Shown: positions 22,859-29,545, counted from the stretch's first letter. The stretch is DNA of 64,000 nucleotides from Podarcis raffonei (GCF_027172205.1 NC_070618.1:6144001-6208000); one strand, 5' to 3'. Notes: generated by a model not told the origin, from the sequence alone. Made by a program: numbers and translations.

Positions 22859-24972
22859 CACACTGCAACCCCCCCCCCCGGCTACAACTGGCCATGCCCT
22901 GGGCTTCCTGATCTCTTGCACCGCCAGCAAAAAATAAAGATACGTACTCAAGTGATGCCAAAACAAAACTTCTGCTCGTACAATATGTAAAAGAATAAAA
23001 CGTGGGGAAATTTATAATTTACCTTAAAAACCATTGTAAACAAAATTGTTAGTAGGATTGGAATAACACTTGTAGTTTAATGGTGAATTTTGGATATAAT
23101 GGGAGATGTAAAAGATTTGGGATTATTATAAAAGATACAGGAGGAAATGATTAATAATAGGACCTGGCAAGGGGAGGAGGGAAGTCCGTGAAATTCTTTG
23201 GAATCTTGTTTTTATGTTGTATGTTGGATATGTGACTGTAAAACTCTAATTTGAAAAACCAAATAAATACATTTATTAATCAAGAATGGCTCTTTAGTGT
23301 CTCCCCCACATACTTCTTTTTCCTCCCCACTTCTCTCACCCCCAACGCCATACTGCCTACAACAATAATGTCTCTGTACAAAGGACTCTATGATCTGAAA
23401 ACTGAGAACCTGTGTGTACCTTTGTACACCTTTAAATAAAAACACATTTTTAAAAGCAATAGTCACAAGCACAGGACCTCCCAGTTGACTCTTGGTCTTC
23501 TACCTGTCCTGGGGGGAGCAGAAACCTATGACTGAGGCATGATCCCAACCTACCCCTGCTGCAGGACCGATCCGACATTTTCATGCCTGAAATAGAAACC
23601 ATCATGCTCTCGTGAAGCTCTCGTTCAATGTGCTACAACCTGAGCAGGAGAACCTTCAATGGACTGCGTTACTTGGTTCAGATCCATCCATTGCCCATTC
23701 TGTTATTCTTACTGGTGCCCAGAGTTCACTGCTTGATGCACAAAGGTACCGTATTTTTCGCTCTATAGGACGCACCCGACCATAGGACGCACCGTGTTTT
23801 AGAGGGGGAGAACAAGAAAAAAAAAATCTCCCCCTCTCTGCTCAGCGCCCCTTCGGTGAAGCGGCAGGAGAAATGGAGCCCCTTCCATTTCTCCTCCCGC
23901 TTGGCTGAAGGGGTGATGTGCAGCTCTCCCTCTCTCTGAAGCCAGGAGAGTCTTGCTCTCCCGGCTTCAGCAAAGGGAACCCAAAGCCTTTGGAGCACAG
24001 CGGGAGTTCCTGCTGTGCTCCAAAGGCTTCAGGCAGCTATCCCGGTGCGCACCGACCCCTCTCGCTCTCCAGGCTTCAGTGAAAGCAACGCGTAGCCTCC
24101 GGAGCGCAGAGGGAGTGCTCCCTCAGCGCTTTGGAGGCTTCGCGTTGCTTTCACTGAAGCCAAGGAGCCTGCATTCGCTCCACAGGATGCACAAACGTTT
24201 CCCCTTAATTTTTGGAGGGGGAAAAGTGCGTCCTACAGAGCGAAAAATACGGTAAGTGGTAGACAAGGTGGTGGTAGCTCCAGATGTTGGACTCCAAGTC
24301 CCATCAGCCCCAGTCATCAGGGTGATGGGCGTTGTAGTCCAACGATATCTGGAGAGCCTTACAGTCCTCCGACCCATTCACACTCACCTTATATATGATG
24401 GGCGTGAACCAGGCTGGCATGAAGACCAAATTGCATAACCTCGCGGTTGGACAGTGCTGGTCAAAGCTGACCAGGAGAGCCACGTCTCCGAGTTTGCCCC
24501 TCCCCATAATTTCCACAGGGACCTTAAGGAAGACTTCGCCCTGCTCTTCGTACACTCCGGGCAACAGGACGATCCGGTCATAAGGACACGCCGAAACCAA
24601 GGCGCTCCGGAGGTTTTCGAACTCGCAGCCGGGACCCACGCAAAGGACGCGCCGGTCCTTCTTCCTTCTGAATAGGTAGAAGCAGTTGGAGGATTCGAGG
24701 TCCTGGCTGTTCTTGGTCCAGGTTTTCGAAGCGAGGTAATGCTGCTTGAAGGCTTCTCTCCACGACCAGGGCTCCACGTCGGGCTGGTTGGGCCAGTTTG
24801 GGTGCCGGCACTCGATGCAGCCCAGGCAAAGCTGCCTCCACCGCGTGTTGTCCAGGCTGAGGATGAGCTCGTACCACGCTCTGCACACCAAGCTGCAGCG
24901 GCCAAGGTCCGGAAGGCGCAAGTAGGACAAGATCAGGCGCCACAACTCCAGTGGCAAGCCACTGATTTCCAT
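1335..24972 (-). CDS. FBXO10: FBXO10, F-box only protein 10 (3'-partial gene, 8 coding exons seen)
   Basis: Substrate receptor of an SCF (SKP1-CUL1-F-box) ubiquitin ligase; the mammalian protein is reported to target BCL2 and to reach membranes through a C-terminal prenylation signal. Minus-strand coding exons: 24972-24388, 21935-21078, 13590-13441, 9947-9811, 6072-6002, 3674-3522, 2722-2447, 1645-1335. They total 2541 nt (847 codons) without a stop, and all junctions have AG/GT borders and matching phases. Residues about 1-48 are the F-box (MEISGLPLELWRLILSYL). Residues about 196-847 carry PbH1 right-handed beta-helix repeats of the type NxIxxNxxxGIxV. A poorly conserved acidic Ser-rich linker lies inside the second coding exon. 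The human protein is about 956 aa, so about 110 C-terminal residues, including the CaaX box, should lie left of position 1. The ATG is in a strong context (acgATGG) 6 nt after the acceptor. No internal damage was seen. Confidence 0.96.
1965..2354 (+). mobile_element. L2/CR1-like LINE 3' fragment with (TTA)n tail
   Basis: Decayed end of the reverse transcriptase (region encoding the CAGACACTGAGGTCCAACTC strand, TTTTAGAAGACATCTGAAG), 3' UTR and an ATT microsatellite tail at 2313-2354. It is the same family as the copies at 8.7, 54.3 and 57.9 kb. Confidence 0.8.
2447..2722 (-). CDS. FBXO10: FBXO10 coding exon 7 (PbH1 repeats with acidic insert)
   Basis: 276 nt, phase 1 to 1, acceptor ctcttggcatag, donor gtgagt. 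It encodes NKGCGVWIMSSSLPHIANNQ, then an acidic insert of about 40 residues (NFNDEGEAANWENELESEDE) between coils, then ISVALVESNNINHNGG. The insert is also present but divergent in human FBXO10, so it is a loop, not a splicing error. Confidence 0.95.
2889..3391 (-). mobile_element. Possible LTR-like fossil
   Basis: Segment bounded by TGTCAGG and its inverse CCTGACA, with acidic/CT-rich composition like the LTR at 3900-4724. No matching target duplication was found, so the call is weak. Confidence 0.25.
3522..3674 (-). CDS. FBXO10: FBXO10 coding exon 6 (PbH1 repeats)
   Basis: 153 nt, phase 1 to 1, acceptor aactgctttag, donor gtaaac. It encodes ENVIRENQWGGTDIRRGGDP and continues VLRSNLICCGYSDGVVVGER and GKGLIEGNTIYG, close to the human family sequence. 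Confidence 0.95.
3900..4724 (+). mobile_element. Solo LTR (retrovirus/Ty3-like fossil), long type
   Basis: 825 bp with ends TGTCAG...CTGACA, a polyadenylation hexamer (CAATAAAGAC) near its 3' end, and a perfect 5-bp target duplication ATCGC (3895-3899 and 4725-4729). It is inserted into the head of a Sauria-type SINE. An open frame of 236 codons (3889-4599), low-complexity Ser/Glu/Gly/Arg-rich, runs through most of it. No internal region is present. The complete TSD suggests a fairly recent insertion followed by LTR-LTR recombination. Confidence 0.8.
4725..5095 (+). mobile_element. Sauria-type SINE interrupted by the LTR
   Basis: SINE body and tail; its first 14 bases lie before the LTR at 3886-3899. 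Outer duplications (TTTGTTATGA at 3876-3885 and again at about 5103-5112) flank the whole composite. It belongs to the subfamily with AAACCACTGAG and the GTCAACTTTGACTGGAC tail, like the copies at 37.8 and 54.7 kb. Confidence 0.8.
5213..5411. mobile_element. hAT-like MITE
   Basis: Inverted ends AGCTTTCCAAACT / AGTTTGGAAAGCT, with 8-bp flanks CACTAAAG (5205-5212) and CACTAAGG (5412-5419). Confidence 0.65.
5420..6001. other. FBXO10 intron, nothing recognised
   Basis: Unique-looking intronic sequence between the hAT-like MITE and the 71-nt exon. It holds a short GT run at 5890-5903 only. Confidence 0.35.
6002..6072 (-). CDS. FBXO10: FBXO10 coding exon 5 (single PbH1 coil)
   Basis: 71 nt micro-exon, phase 2 to 1, acceptor tttcattccag, donor gtgtgg. 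It encodes GNHIFQGLAAGIAVNENGRG and then QIT. One exon equals one 23-24 residue coil of the beta-helix, consistent with growth of the repeat by exon-sized units. Confidence 0.93.
6318..7035. mobile_element. Tigger/pogo-like foldback element, hairpin-chain type
   Basis: 718 bp with inverted ends CAGTGGTGCCTCGCAAGACG / CGTCTTGCGGGGCACCACTG and TA on both sides. The interior is a chain of at least four perfect or near-perfect hairpins, for example AAGGGCTTTTCTTCCCACCG (6513 on) with its inverse at about 6563-6582. Open frames of 197-238 codons here are artefacts of the palindromes. Confidence 0.75.
7550..8260. promoter_or_regulatory. Candidate conserved noncoding block in an FBXO10 intron
   Basis: About 700 bp without recognisable repeats. 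The texture is enhancer-like: ATTA/TAAT homeodomain cores (GGGAATAATTAGCG, GCAGATTAATAAAATCTG), CAGCTG E-box and TGACAG MEIS/TGIF site near 7980-8020. No coding frame. Conservation is inferred, not measured. Confidence 0.35.
8261..8685. other. FBXO10 intron, nothing recognised
   Basis: No coding, RNA gene or repeat that I can name. Confidence 0.3.
8686..9205 (-). mobile_element. L2/CR1-like LINE, 3' end of reverse transcriptase
   Basis: Still open for about 150 codons on the minus strand: LQLIQNAAARLVTGSGHQDH, PVLKDLHWLPVCFRAQFKVL, SLWNTLPSDLKEINKYLAFR. This is the conserved C-terminal part of L2/CR1-group proteins. The 3' UTR lies at 8686-8765. It is one of the younger copies here. Confidence 0.85.
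9301..9656 (-). mobile_element. Sauria-type SINE
   Basis: Full-length reverse copy from the CCTTTACC-type tail (9301) to the tRNA-like head (GGTTTAACCCACAGCGCCAC). Confidence 0.9.
9811..9947 (-). CDS. FBXO10: FBXO10 coding exon 4 (PbH1 repeats)
   Basis: 137 nt, phase 0 to 2. Acceptor aaacggcag, donor gtaagt. It encodes CNRIHGGLRSGIVVLGNGKG and continues IIRSNQIYGNKEAGIYILYN, two beta-helix coils. The reading frame is not the longest open frame here, but it is the one that matches the family and joins both neighbours in frame. Confidence 0.94.
9957..10570. other. FBXO10 intron block free of repeats
   Basis: No repeats or coding. The TTATTGGATC, CAGCTG and GCTTTTAATATGCAG elements at 10310-10385 give a mild enhancer-like look. 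Weak. Confidence 0.2.
10580..10830 (+). mobile_element. Old L2/CR1-like LINE fragment
   Basis: Diverged match to the same protein end: CTCTGGGGGCACCCCAACTT then CAGAACACCCTCCCCTCTGA corresponds to the APxLWNTLPSE block. Confidence 0.55.
10901..11351. mobile_element. Tigger/pogo-like MITE (CAGTCATACCTCAGG type) with nested hAT element
   Basis: Ends CAGTCATACCTCAGGTTAC / AACCCGAGAGTCCACTG, with TA at both flanks. Interrupted at 11091-11278 by another element. Confidence 0.75.
11091..11278. mobile_element. hAT-like MITE nested in the Tigger-like element
   Basis: Inverted ends CATAGCTGTCAAGCTT / AAGTTGACAGTTATG, with a perfect 8-bp duplication CGCGGGTT at 11083-11090 and 11279-11286. A related fragment lies at 30121. 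Confidence 0.75.
11830..11953 (-). mobile_element. L2/CR1-like LINE 3' UTR fragment
   Basis: Reverse copy of the family 3' end (CCGCCCATCTGGCTGGGTTT, CACTCTGGGTGGATTCCAAC). It immediately precedes a SINE. Confidence 0.75.
11967..12317 (-). mobile_element. Sauria-type SINE
   Basis: Full-length reverse copy with a target duplication of AATAATAACTAAT on both sides. The right flank continues as an AACTAAT-rich simple repeat to about 12,372. Confidence 0.9.
12318..12372. repeat. (AATAACT)n-type simple repeat
   Basis: Irregular run of AATAACTAATAACTAATT units next to the SINE target duplication. Confidence 0.7.
12543..12679. mobile_element. hAT-like palindromic MITE
   Basis: Ends CAGCCTTTCCCAACCTGTGG and its inverse CCACAGGTTGAGAACCGCTG, with the ACTACAACTCCCATCA motif and its inverse inside. 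Flanks CCGTAGAT / CCTTAGGT fit a diverged 8-bp duplication. Confidence 0.75.
12781..13146 (+). mobile_element. Sauria-type SINE (second subfamily)
   Basis: Perfect 12-bp duplication ACACTGGGGAGA (12769-12780 and 13147-13158). The body differs from most copies (CCCCCGGGTGCAAGTAG, CAGCGCTGG). It shares these features with the copy at 34.6 kb. Confidence 0.9.
13441..13590 (-). CDS. FBXO10: FBXO10 coding exon 3 (PbH1 repeats)
   Basis: 150 nt, phase 0 to 0. It encodes IVMLKNDIHHCKTSGIFLRL and continues GAGGLIAENNIHSNCEAGLD and IRKGANPLIL: two beta-helix coils of about 23 residues. The acceptor is a good polypyrimidine tract (tttctttcctttag). The donor gtattg is weak compared with the other FBXO10 donors, so this exon may be prone to skipping. 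Skipping would keep the frame. Confidence 0.95.
13896..14463 (+). mobile_element. TA-flanked foldback MITE (CCGTATTTTTCGCTC type), one end lost
   Basis: Left end CCGTATTTTTCGCTCTATAG with the doubled GACGCACC motif, then internal palindromes. It breaks off near 14,463 before its right end. Confidence 0.65.
14717..14868. mobile_element. Old hAT-like MITE
   Basis: Inverted CAGGGATGGCCAATGTGG / GTTGGTTACCACTGCC ends with degraded ACTACAGATCCCATCA core. Confidence 0.55.
14892..15133 (+). mobile_element. Tigger/pogo-like MITE (CAGTGGTACCTCGGG type)
   Basis: Inverted ends AGTGGTACCTCGGGTTAC / AACTGAGGTACCACTG. The internal CTTCAGGTTACATACGCTTC and CCCCATTAGCTAAAGTGG are shared with ten other copies in the window. 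Confidence 0.8.
15640..16110. promoter_or_regulatory. Candidate conserved enhancer in an FBXO10 intron
   Basis: About 470 bp of non-repeat sequence dense in developmental factor cores: ATCAAAGATTATAATTAAAT (TCF/LEF plus homeodomain, about 15806), GTTAATTAAAATGC (about 15871), a TGACCT-n7-AGGTCA everted nuclear-receptor pair (15947-15965), and TGACAGGTGTTTACAG (MEIS/TGIF, T-box, FOX overlap, about 16046-16063). No coding. Conservation is inferred from texture. Confidence 0.4.
16590..17151 (-). mobile_element. TA-flanked foldback MITE (CCGTATTTTTCGCTC type), reverse copy, one end lost
   Basis: Right end GGAGCGAAAAATAGGG preceded by doubled GTGCGCC, with TA after it. Internal G-rich palindromes (GGGGCTGCTTTTTGGGG). 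Its orientation is opposite to 13896-14463 and its interior differs, so the two are separate insertions. Confidence 0.65.
17186..17240 (-). mobile_element. L2/CR1-like LINE scrap
   Basis: GGTGCCACTGCCGAGAAGGC followed by CCTCTGCTTAGTTCCCCATA matches the reverse copy of the family. Confidence 0.55.
17241..17889. other. FBXO10 intron, nothing firm
   Basis: No repeat or gene recognised. Confidence 0.25.
17890..18008. mobile_element. Old hAT-like MITE
   Basis: CAACTCCCATCATCCC core and inverted GGCATCACATTGGCTACCGC end. Confidence 0.5.
18018..18242 (-). mobile_element. Tigger/pogo-like MITE (CAGTGGTACCTCGGG type)
   Basis: Reverse copy, both ends present, TA at the right flank. Confidence 0.8.
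18255..18491 (+). mobile_element. Tigger/pogo-like MITE with internal triplication
   Basis: Left end intact with TA. The CTTCAGGTTACATACG unit near the left end occurs three times in a row. The right end is missing. Confidence 0.75.
18505..18645 (-). mobile_element. tRNA-headed SINE with CR1-like tail
   Basis: Reverse copy: head with GCAGGTTCGATTCCTG (B-box type) and tail with GAATTGGGAAGGAC and CATAGTGTTGTAGAATT, as in CR1-mobilised SINEs. Confidence 0.5.
18646..20410. other. FBXO10 intron, mostly unassigned
   Basis: No coding found. It includes a short GTGTGCGCGCGC run at 19271-19288 and a hAT-like scrap at about 19,825-19,890 (CTCCAGATGTTTTGAACTGC). Confidence 0.25.
20414..20766 (-). mobile_element. 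Sauria-type SINE
   Basis: Full-length reverse copy. Tail at 20414, tRNA-like head ending at about 20766. Confidence 0.9.
21078..21935 (-). CDS. FBXO10: FBXO10 coding exon 2 (large exon, residues 196-481)
   Basis: 858 nt, phase 0 to 0, between acceptor ttttctctag and donor gtgccg. It begins TNSGHVQFDNCNFENGQLQI, matching the FBXO10 family. The middle (residues about 265-400) is a Ser/Glu-rich, low-conservation linker with an acidic run (SSENEEDDES). The end (LQQELQKDKEAQSLANAMQG, then CLVRKCLFRDGKGG) returns to beta-helix repeats. Family comparison is from memory of the human protein. Confidence 0.95.
21958..22107 (+). mobile_element. L2/CR1-like LINE 3' tail with (ATT)n
   Basis: GGTTTTTAATGGCCGATGTT, AAGCGGCTGGGGCAACCCAG and a terminal ATT repeat, 22 bp from the FBXO10 exon acceptor. 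Confidence 0.75.
22111..22355. mobile_element. Tigger/pogo-like MITE (CAGTGGACGC / CAGTCATA type)
   Basis: Ends CAGTGGACGCTGGGGTTGCG and its right end CTGAGATATGACTG. TA at 22109-22110 and 22356-22357. Confidence 0.75.
22358..22569 (+). mobile_element. Tigger/pogo-like MITE abutting the previous one
   Basis: Starts directly after the TA that closes the neighbour, so the two share one TA. The right end is eroded. Confidence 0.75.
22827..22856. repeat. (CA)n microsatellite
   Basis: Uninterrupted CA run followed by an AAAACACACTGC transition and a C9 homopolymer. Confidence 0.9.
22995..23275 (+). mobile_element. L1 LINE 3' end
   Basis: AATTTATAATTTACCTTAAA, a decayed ORF2 end, and a short 3' UTR ending in AAATAAATACATTTATTAAT. 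Same family as 30.4 and 32.5 kb. Confidence 0.6.
23276..23748. other. FBXO10 intron, nothing recognised
   Basis: No coding or nameable repeat. Confidence 0.3.
23749..24252. mobile_element. TA-flanked foldback MITE (CCGTATTTTTCGCTC type), complete
   Basis: Ends CCGTATTTTTCGCTCTATAG / CTACAGAGCGAAAAATACGG, TA on both sides, 504 bp. The interior is made of large palindromes (TTTGGAGCACAGCGGGAGTT and inverse). Confidence 0.8.
24255..24360. mobile_element. hAT-like MITE fragment
   Basis: CTCCAGATGTTGGACTCCAA and inverse TAGTCCAACGATATCTGGAG, 28 bp from the end of an FBXO10 exon. Confidence 0.5.
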
Positions 24973-24978
24973 CGTCAC
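24388..24978 (-). CDS. FBXO10: FBXO10 coding exon 1 (F-box)
   Basis: The exon opens after acceptor ttcacag with 6 nt of 5' UTR, then ATG at 24972. It encodes residues 1-195 and ends in frame (phase 0) at ATATATAAG before donor gtgagt. Residues 1-48 are a clear F-box, with LPLELWRLILSYL and DLGRCSLVCRAWYEL. The rest holds the conserved FBXO10 stretch with CVGPGCEFENLRSALVSA and PYDRIVLLPGVYEEQGEV, the first beta-helix coil region (it resembles pectate-lyase/NosD coils). Confidence 0.96.
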
Positions 24979-25381
24979 CTGTGAACGGCAAGGCACAAAG
25001 ACTCATTAATCTCTAGACTTAAGAGGAGATGCTCACCTCTCTCCTCCCCTTCCTTTCAAAGGTGGTATGAGGGATGGGGACCAGAGAATCAAAGAACTGT
25101 AAATGGCTTTTGAAAATGATGGAGTAGGTGGAACTGGCAAGATTAACAGGCTCAGGCTGCACAGGAAAAAGCATTTTGGTTCCAGAAATTTATTCTGACT
25201 GTGCAGATAAAAATATAACTTTTTGTTATTATACAGCACCTTGATGGGGGTTTTGTCAGTTTGCTTGTTCTGATAATATATTAATTGGTTCCTGTGATTT
25301 TGTCTTTGTTGTTTATGTTGGTTTTGTGGGCTGTCCCTGGATAAAGAGACTTTTATTCTTTCAGTTCTCAATGTTTTTAAC

Positions 25382-25517
25382 CAGGCATCCCCAAACCTGG
25401 CCCTCCAGATGTTTTGGGACTTCAATTCCCATCATCCCTGACCACTGGTCCTGTTAGCTAGGAATGATGGGAGTTGTAGTCCCAAAACAGCTGGAGGGCC
25501 GAGTTTGGGGGTGCCTG
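25382..25517. mobile_element. hAT-like MITE, complete
   Basis: Ends CAGGCATCCCCAAACCTGGC / GAGTTTGGGGGTGCCTG. 8-bp flanks TTTTTAAC (25374-25381) and TTCTTAAC (25518-25525). Confidence 0.8.
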
Positions 25518-25736
25518 TTCTTAACCCAGCTCAAGGTTGTCATTTGAACTAGCCAAATGTTGAACTGATAATCAATCACAGTCAGCCTGTGATTTGAGCC
25601 GTCTTGCCCAAAAATGGCAACTAGATATTCCATTTTGGTGACTGTAACCTCGATTTAAAGTGCCATTCAGAGCCTAGATTATCTATCCAAGTTTCTAACA
25701 CTATTGACAGTTTGTTGTGTACGTTCTCTTCCATTA

Positions 25737-26091
25737 AGGTAAAGGTAAAGGGACCCCTGACCATTAGGTCCAGTCGTGACCGACTCTGGGGTTGTGGCGC
25801 TCATCTCGCTTTACTGGCCGAGGGAGCCGGCGTACAGCTTCCGGGTCATGTGGCCAGCATGACTAAGCCGCTTCTGGCGAACCAGAGCAGCACACGGAAA
25901 CGCCATTTACCTTCCCGCTGGAGTGGTACCTATTTATCTACTTGCACTTTGACATGCTTTTGAACTGCTAGGTTGGCAGGAGCAGGGACAGAGCAACGGG
26001 AGCTCACCCCATCACGGGGATTTGAACCGCCAACCTTCTGATCGGCAAGTCCTAGGCTCTGTGGTTTAACCCACAGCGCCACCCGTGGCCC
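25737..26091 (-). mobile_element. Sauria-type SINE
   Basis: Full-length reverse copy with perfect 13-bp duplication TTCTCTTCCATTA (25724-25736 and 26092-26104), so a recent insertion. Confidence 0.93.
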
Positions 26092-26379
26092 TTCTCTTCC
26101 ATTACTGCCAAATGAATTTTACCAAGTACTTTCTTTTCCGATCACCACCTGATCTCTTTAACCATTAGCCTTCATTTGCATTTTTTCAGGGGAGAACTCT
26201 CACCCCGACCCTCTAAAGTGGAATCCTTTTTTCCCCCTTCTTGTTTTTGCCGCTCTTTGGGGGCTCAGAATGTCCCTTAATAAAAGAACATGAATCACTA
26301 GCTTCACTGGAGGGAAATTGTTATTTTTTTAAATCTGGAGGTAAATTGCTATACTGTAGTTTCTCAGCTCTGCTAAAAG

Positions 26380-26690
26380 CAGTTCCTCAAGGCCACCACT
26401 GACATGCACATTCAGAGCCAAACTGCGCATGACGCAGGAGATCTTATTGTTGAACATCTCAATGTCTTTAAATAAAAAATAAAAAGCTCAAAGCAGCTAA
26501 ATTGGCTCGGAGCAGGCGGTGCTGGGAAAGGAGGCGTTAACTCCCCCCACTGTTGCTTTTTAGACTGAAGTCACCCCCATCTCCTGAAAGCAGCTATTAG
26601 TCCCACTTTAATCAAAGTGGCGGCTTGTGGGGTATCCGTATTTCAAACACACCCCATGGCTCAATAGCTCCCTGGATCCACATACAATGC
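26380..26690. promoter_or_regulatory. Candidate conserved block in FBXO10 intron 1
   Basis: Repeat-free block with a near-perfect 18-bp palindrome CCACTTTAATCAAAGTGG (26603-26620), which contains a TCF/LEF core (ATCAAAG) in both orientations around TAAT, and AGCTAAATTGGCTCGGAGCA upstream. No coding. Confidence 0.3.
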
Positions 26691-26731
26691 CATTAAGGCA
26701 AGGTATAAGTTCCACTTCACCCTCAAGATAC

Positions 26732-26957
26732 AGTGGTACCTCGGGTTAAGTACTTAATTCGTTCCGGAGGTCCGTACTTAACCTGAAACTGTTCTTAACC
26801 TGAAGCACCACTTTAGCTAATGGGGCCTCCTGCTGCCGCCGCGCCACCAGAGCACGATTTCTGTTCTCATCCTGAAGCAAAGTTCTTAACCTGAAGCACT
26901 ATTTCTGGGTTAGCAGAGTATGTTACCTGAAGCATATGTAACCTGAGGTACCACTGT
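26732..26957 (-). mobile_element. Tigger/pogo-like MITE (CAGTGGTACCTCGGG type)
   Basis: Both inverted ends present, TA flanks. Confidence 0.85.
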
Positions 26958-27137
26958 ATTAGTGCTAGAAACTCAGATATATAAACTAGGCGCCAAATGG
27001 GTCCTTAAATCAGAATTGCAGTCGCCAAAACAGAATGTCCAGTTGCCATTTTGGGGCCAGACCAGCTCAAAGGTGCATTTTTCAATACGACTTTTTGGTT
27101 CCTTGAAATTCTTTCTGATTGTGCAGACAAAATATAC

Positions 27138-27366
27138 AGTGGTACCTCGGGTTACGAACTTAATTTGTTACGGAGGTCCATTCTTAACCCGAAACCGTTC
27201 TTAATCTGAGGCGCGCTTTCGCTAATGGGGCCTCCCGCTGCTGCCACGCGATTTCCGTTCTCATCCTGGAGCAAAGTTCGCAACCCAGAGCAACTACGCC
27301 GGGTTAGCGGAGTTTGTAACCCGAAGCATTTGTAACCTGAGGCGTTTGTAACTAGAGGTACCACTG
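27138..27366 (-). mobile_element. Tigger/pogo-like MITE (CAGTGGTACCTCGGG type)
   Basis: Both ends and TA flanks. More CpG-rich and divergent than the 26.7 kb copy. Confidence 0.8.
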
Positions 27367-27980
27367 TAATGGTTAGAATTCTGCAGGGTGCGTTGCTAGC
27401 GTGTGAAAAGAGTCAAGATTCAAGGATCCATGTAAAATGACATTTGGCACCTGCTTCGTATAATATAGGCAGGTAGTTGAAAAACTATTTTGTTTCCTCC
27501 GGTTTTTTAATCAACACACTGTGGCTGGTTTTTGGAGCTGCTTTGGAAATGCTATTGCGACACTACATACTGCTCTGTGCTGTATTCTCTGTTTTATTGA
27601 ATTTGTATGTAGCCGCTTAAAAAAGAAAAAAACCCAAGCATCTTGAAGCCATGCAGCTCCAGATGGTGGAGACGTCAGACACCATCCTGATGCCAGAGCA
27701 TTTTCACTTGGTTGCGTGTGGCCGACAGGCAGGTGCAAAATGCGCCTGGCAAATTTCGAATGCTGGATACACACTGTGTGCAAAAATGAAACCCACCCTT
27801 TCATTATCCTAAACTGCAAGTATAACAAGTATAATTAAGCCTACGAGGAAAGCAAAGGCCACACAGTTGCATGAGCCCCTAAGGGTTAAAAGCAAGTGTT
27901 TTACCAATGCAAACTAAAACTTGTATCAACTTCCTTAACACCAGGGTCTCTCTCTAGCTCGCTCCTTTAATGTAGGGCAG

Positions 27981-28395
27981 GCACGTCCAACTCCCAAGAG
28001 ACAGTGATCTACCGTATTTTTTGCTCTATAAGACTCACCTTTTCCCTCCTAAAAAGTAAGGGGAAATGTGTGTGCGTCTTATGGAGCGAATGCAGGCTGC
28101 ACAGCTATCCCAGAAGCCAGAACAGCAAGAAGGATCGCTGCTTTAGCTGCGCAGTGATCCCTCTTGCTGTTCTGGCTTCTGAGATTCAGAATATTTCTTT
28201 TCTTGTTTTCCTCCTCCAAAAACTAGGTGCGTCTTGTGGTCTGGTGCGTCTTATAGAGCAAAAAATACGGTACTCACATTATAAAAATACTAGCTGTGAT
28301 CTACCCATTGTTATTGACAGGCAAAGTTGTTGAGCTTTTTTTCTTTTTTTAGGCAAGGCAAAGTTGCTGAGACATCCAGTGATTTACTGGTAGAT
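27981..28395. repeat. Unclassified interspersed repeat split by a MITE
   Basis: GCACGTCCAACTCCCAAGAG at 27981 and TGTGATCTACCCATTGTTAT after the MITE match the uninterrupted copy at 51060-51190 (GCGCGTCCAACTTCCAAGAG). Confidence 0.5.
28012..28270. mobile_element. TA-flanked foldback MITE (CCGTATTTTTCGCTC type), short form
   Basis: 259 bp, TA both sides. Close to the reverse complement of the copy at 43098-43356. Central palindrome of CCAGAACAGCAAG / CTTGCTGTTCTGG. Confidence 0.85.
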
Positions 28396-28649
28396 CACAA
28401 TCTACCTGTTGTAGGGGAACTGTTAAGTCTGAGGTGCCTACCTGCAGTCCCCAAAGAAATGAAAGAATCACCCAGACTCTTCCAAAGCAGGTAAACCCCG
28501 GTAACATTTTAACAAAGGGTAGCAGCTCAGTACTAGAGCAAAAGGTCCCAAGTTCAGTCCTTGTCATCTCCAGGCAGGGCTTGGGGACAGTAGCCAACGC
28601 TGTAGTTAGATAGACCACTGGTTTGGTTTACTATAAAGCATTTTCCTAG

Positions 28650-28971
28650 TGTTATGTACTGAGCTGAATCCTAGAACAATAGGATCCAGAGTGCAGCAGT
28701 CTGATTGGTCCGCAAGAGCCACCCAATCCAGCTCCAGGTGGAAGTGAATCAGCAACCGGATTCGCCTGCAGGAACAGCCAATCAGGCTTCTGGAGGTGGT
28801 GGATCCGCAACCTGATTGGCCTACAGGAGCACCCCGGAATTAGCCAATCACGCGGGGCCCACTGTGTAAATAATGTATATATAGCTAGACGTTTTGAGGA
28901 AAGTTTCATTCATTGCTACTATGAGCTGAATAAAGAGCATGAAATTGACACTCGACTCTGAGTATATTTCA
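28650..28971 (+). mobile_element. Solo LTR (retroviral/Ty3-like fossil)
   Basis: 322 bp from TGTTATGTACTGAG to GAGTATATTTCA. It has a TATATA box (about 28876) and a polyadenylation hexamer (AATAAAGAGC) and a perfect 5-bp duplication CCTAG at 28645-28649 and 28972-28976. No internal region. It starts with the same bases as the LTR at 38351-38609. Confidence 0.85.
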
Positions 28972-29411
28972 CCTAGGTTCCTAGGATCTGCTTGCAAATT
29001 GCATTTCTATTATCTCCTGGGCTATTAATAATAATAAAAAATACTAATCAAATGCATCCTATGTGCGTCTTGCAAAGCACATCCTATGCACAGATCTACC
29101 ACTTGAAAGCGTTGTGCATTGCTAATGCCCCCCCCCAAAGTGGGGAGCCCACCGGGTTTTCAAACATAGGGATTGATGCTCAGAGCACAAAGAGCGAAGC
29201 CAACAAGTCTAAAGCCATTGTGTGGAGGGGGGAAACCCCGCCTTCCTCCCCTCCAAAAATATCACCAAAAACCACCCAGAAATCAGAAGCACATCCGGAC
29301 AACGGCCACAGATCGCATTTTGTGAGCGCGTTGTGCAACCCGCTCCATGTTTGCTGTCCCGAGGGGACTTGCTCCAAGAGAAGAAGTGTGTGCACAGGCA
29401 GGAAAAACACA
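28972..29411. other. FBXO10 intron 1 next to promoter, nothing firm
   Basis: No repeat family or coding recognised. The plus-strand open frame through here (28992-29702) has no recognisable domain. Confidence 0.3.
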
Positions 29412-29545
29412 TCCCGAGAAAAAAACAACTATGCATGCAGAAAAACACGCCCCGAGAAGAACTATGCATGCAGAAAAACGCACACCAAGAAAAACTATGC
29501 ATGCAGAAAAACACATCCCGGGGGAAAACCATGCATGGAGCCGAG
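29412..29545. repeat. 33-bp minisatellite with ATGCAT core
   Basis: Three to four units beginning AACTATGCATGCAGAAAAAC, period about 33-35, just inside intron 1 of FBXO10. Confidence 0.75.

Noticed and set aside
29412-29545. CRISPR-like spaced repeat
   Set aside because: Units are directly tandem with no unique spacers, and the DNA is vertebrate; a minisatellite.
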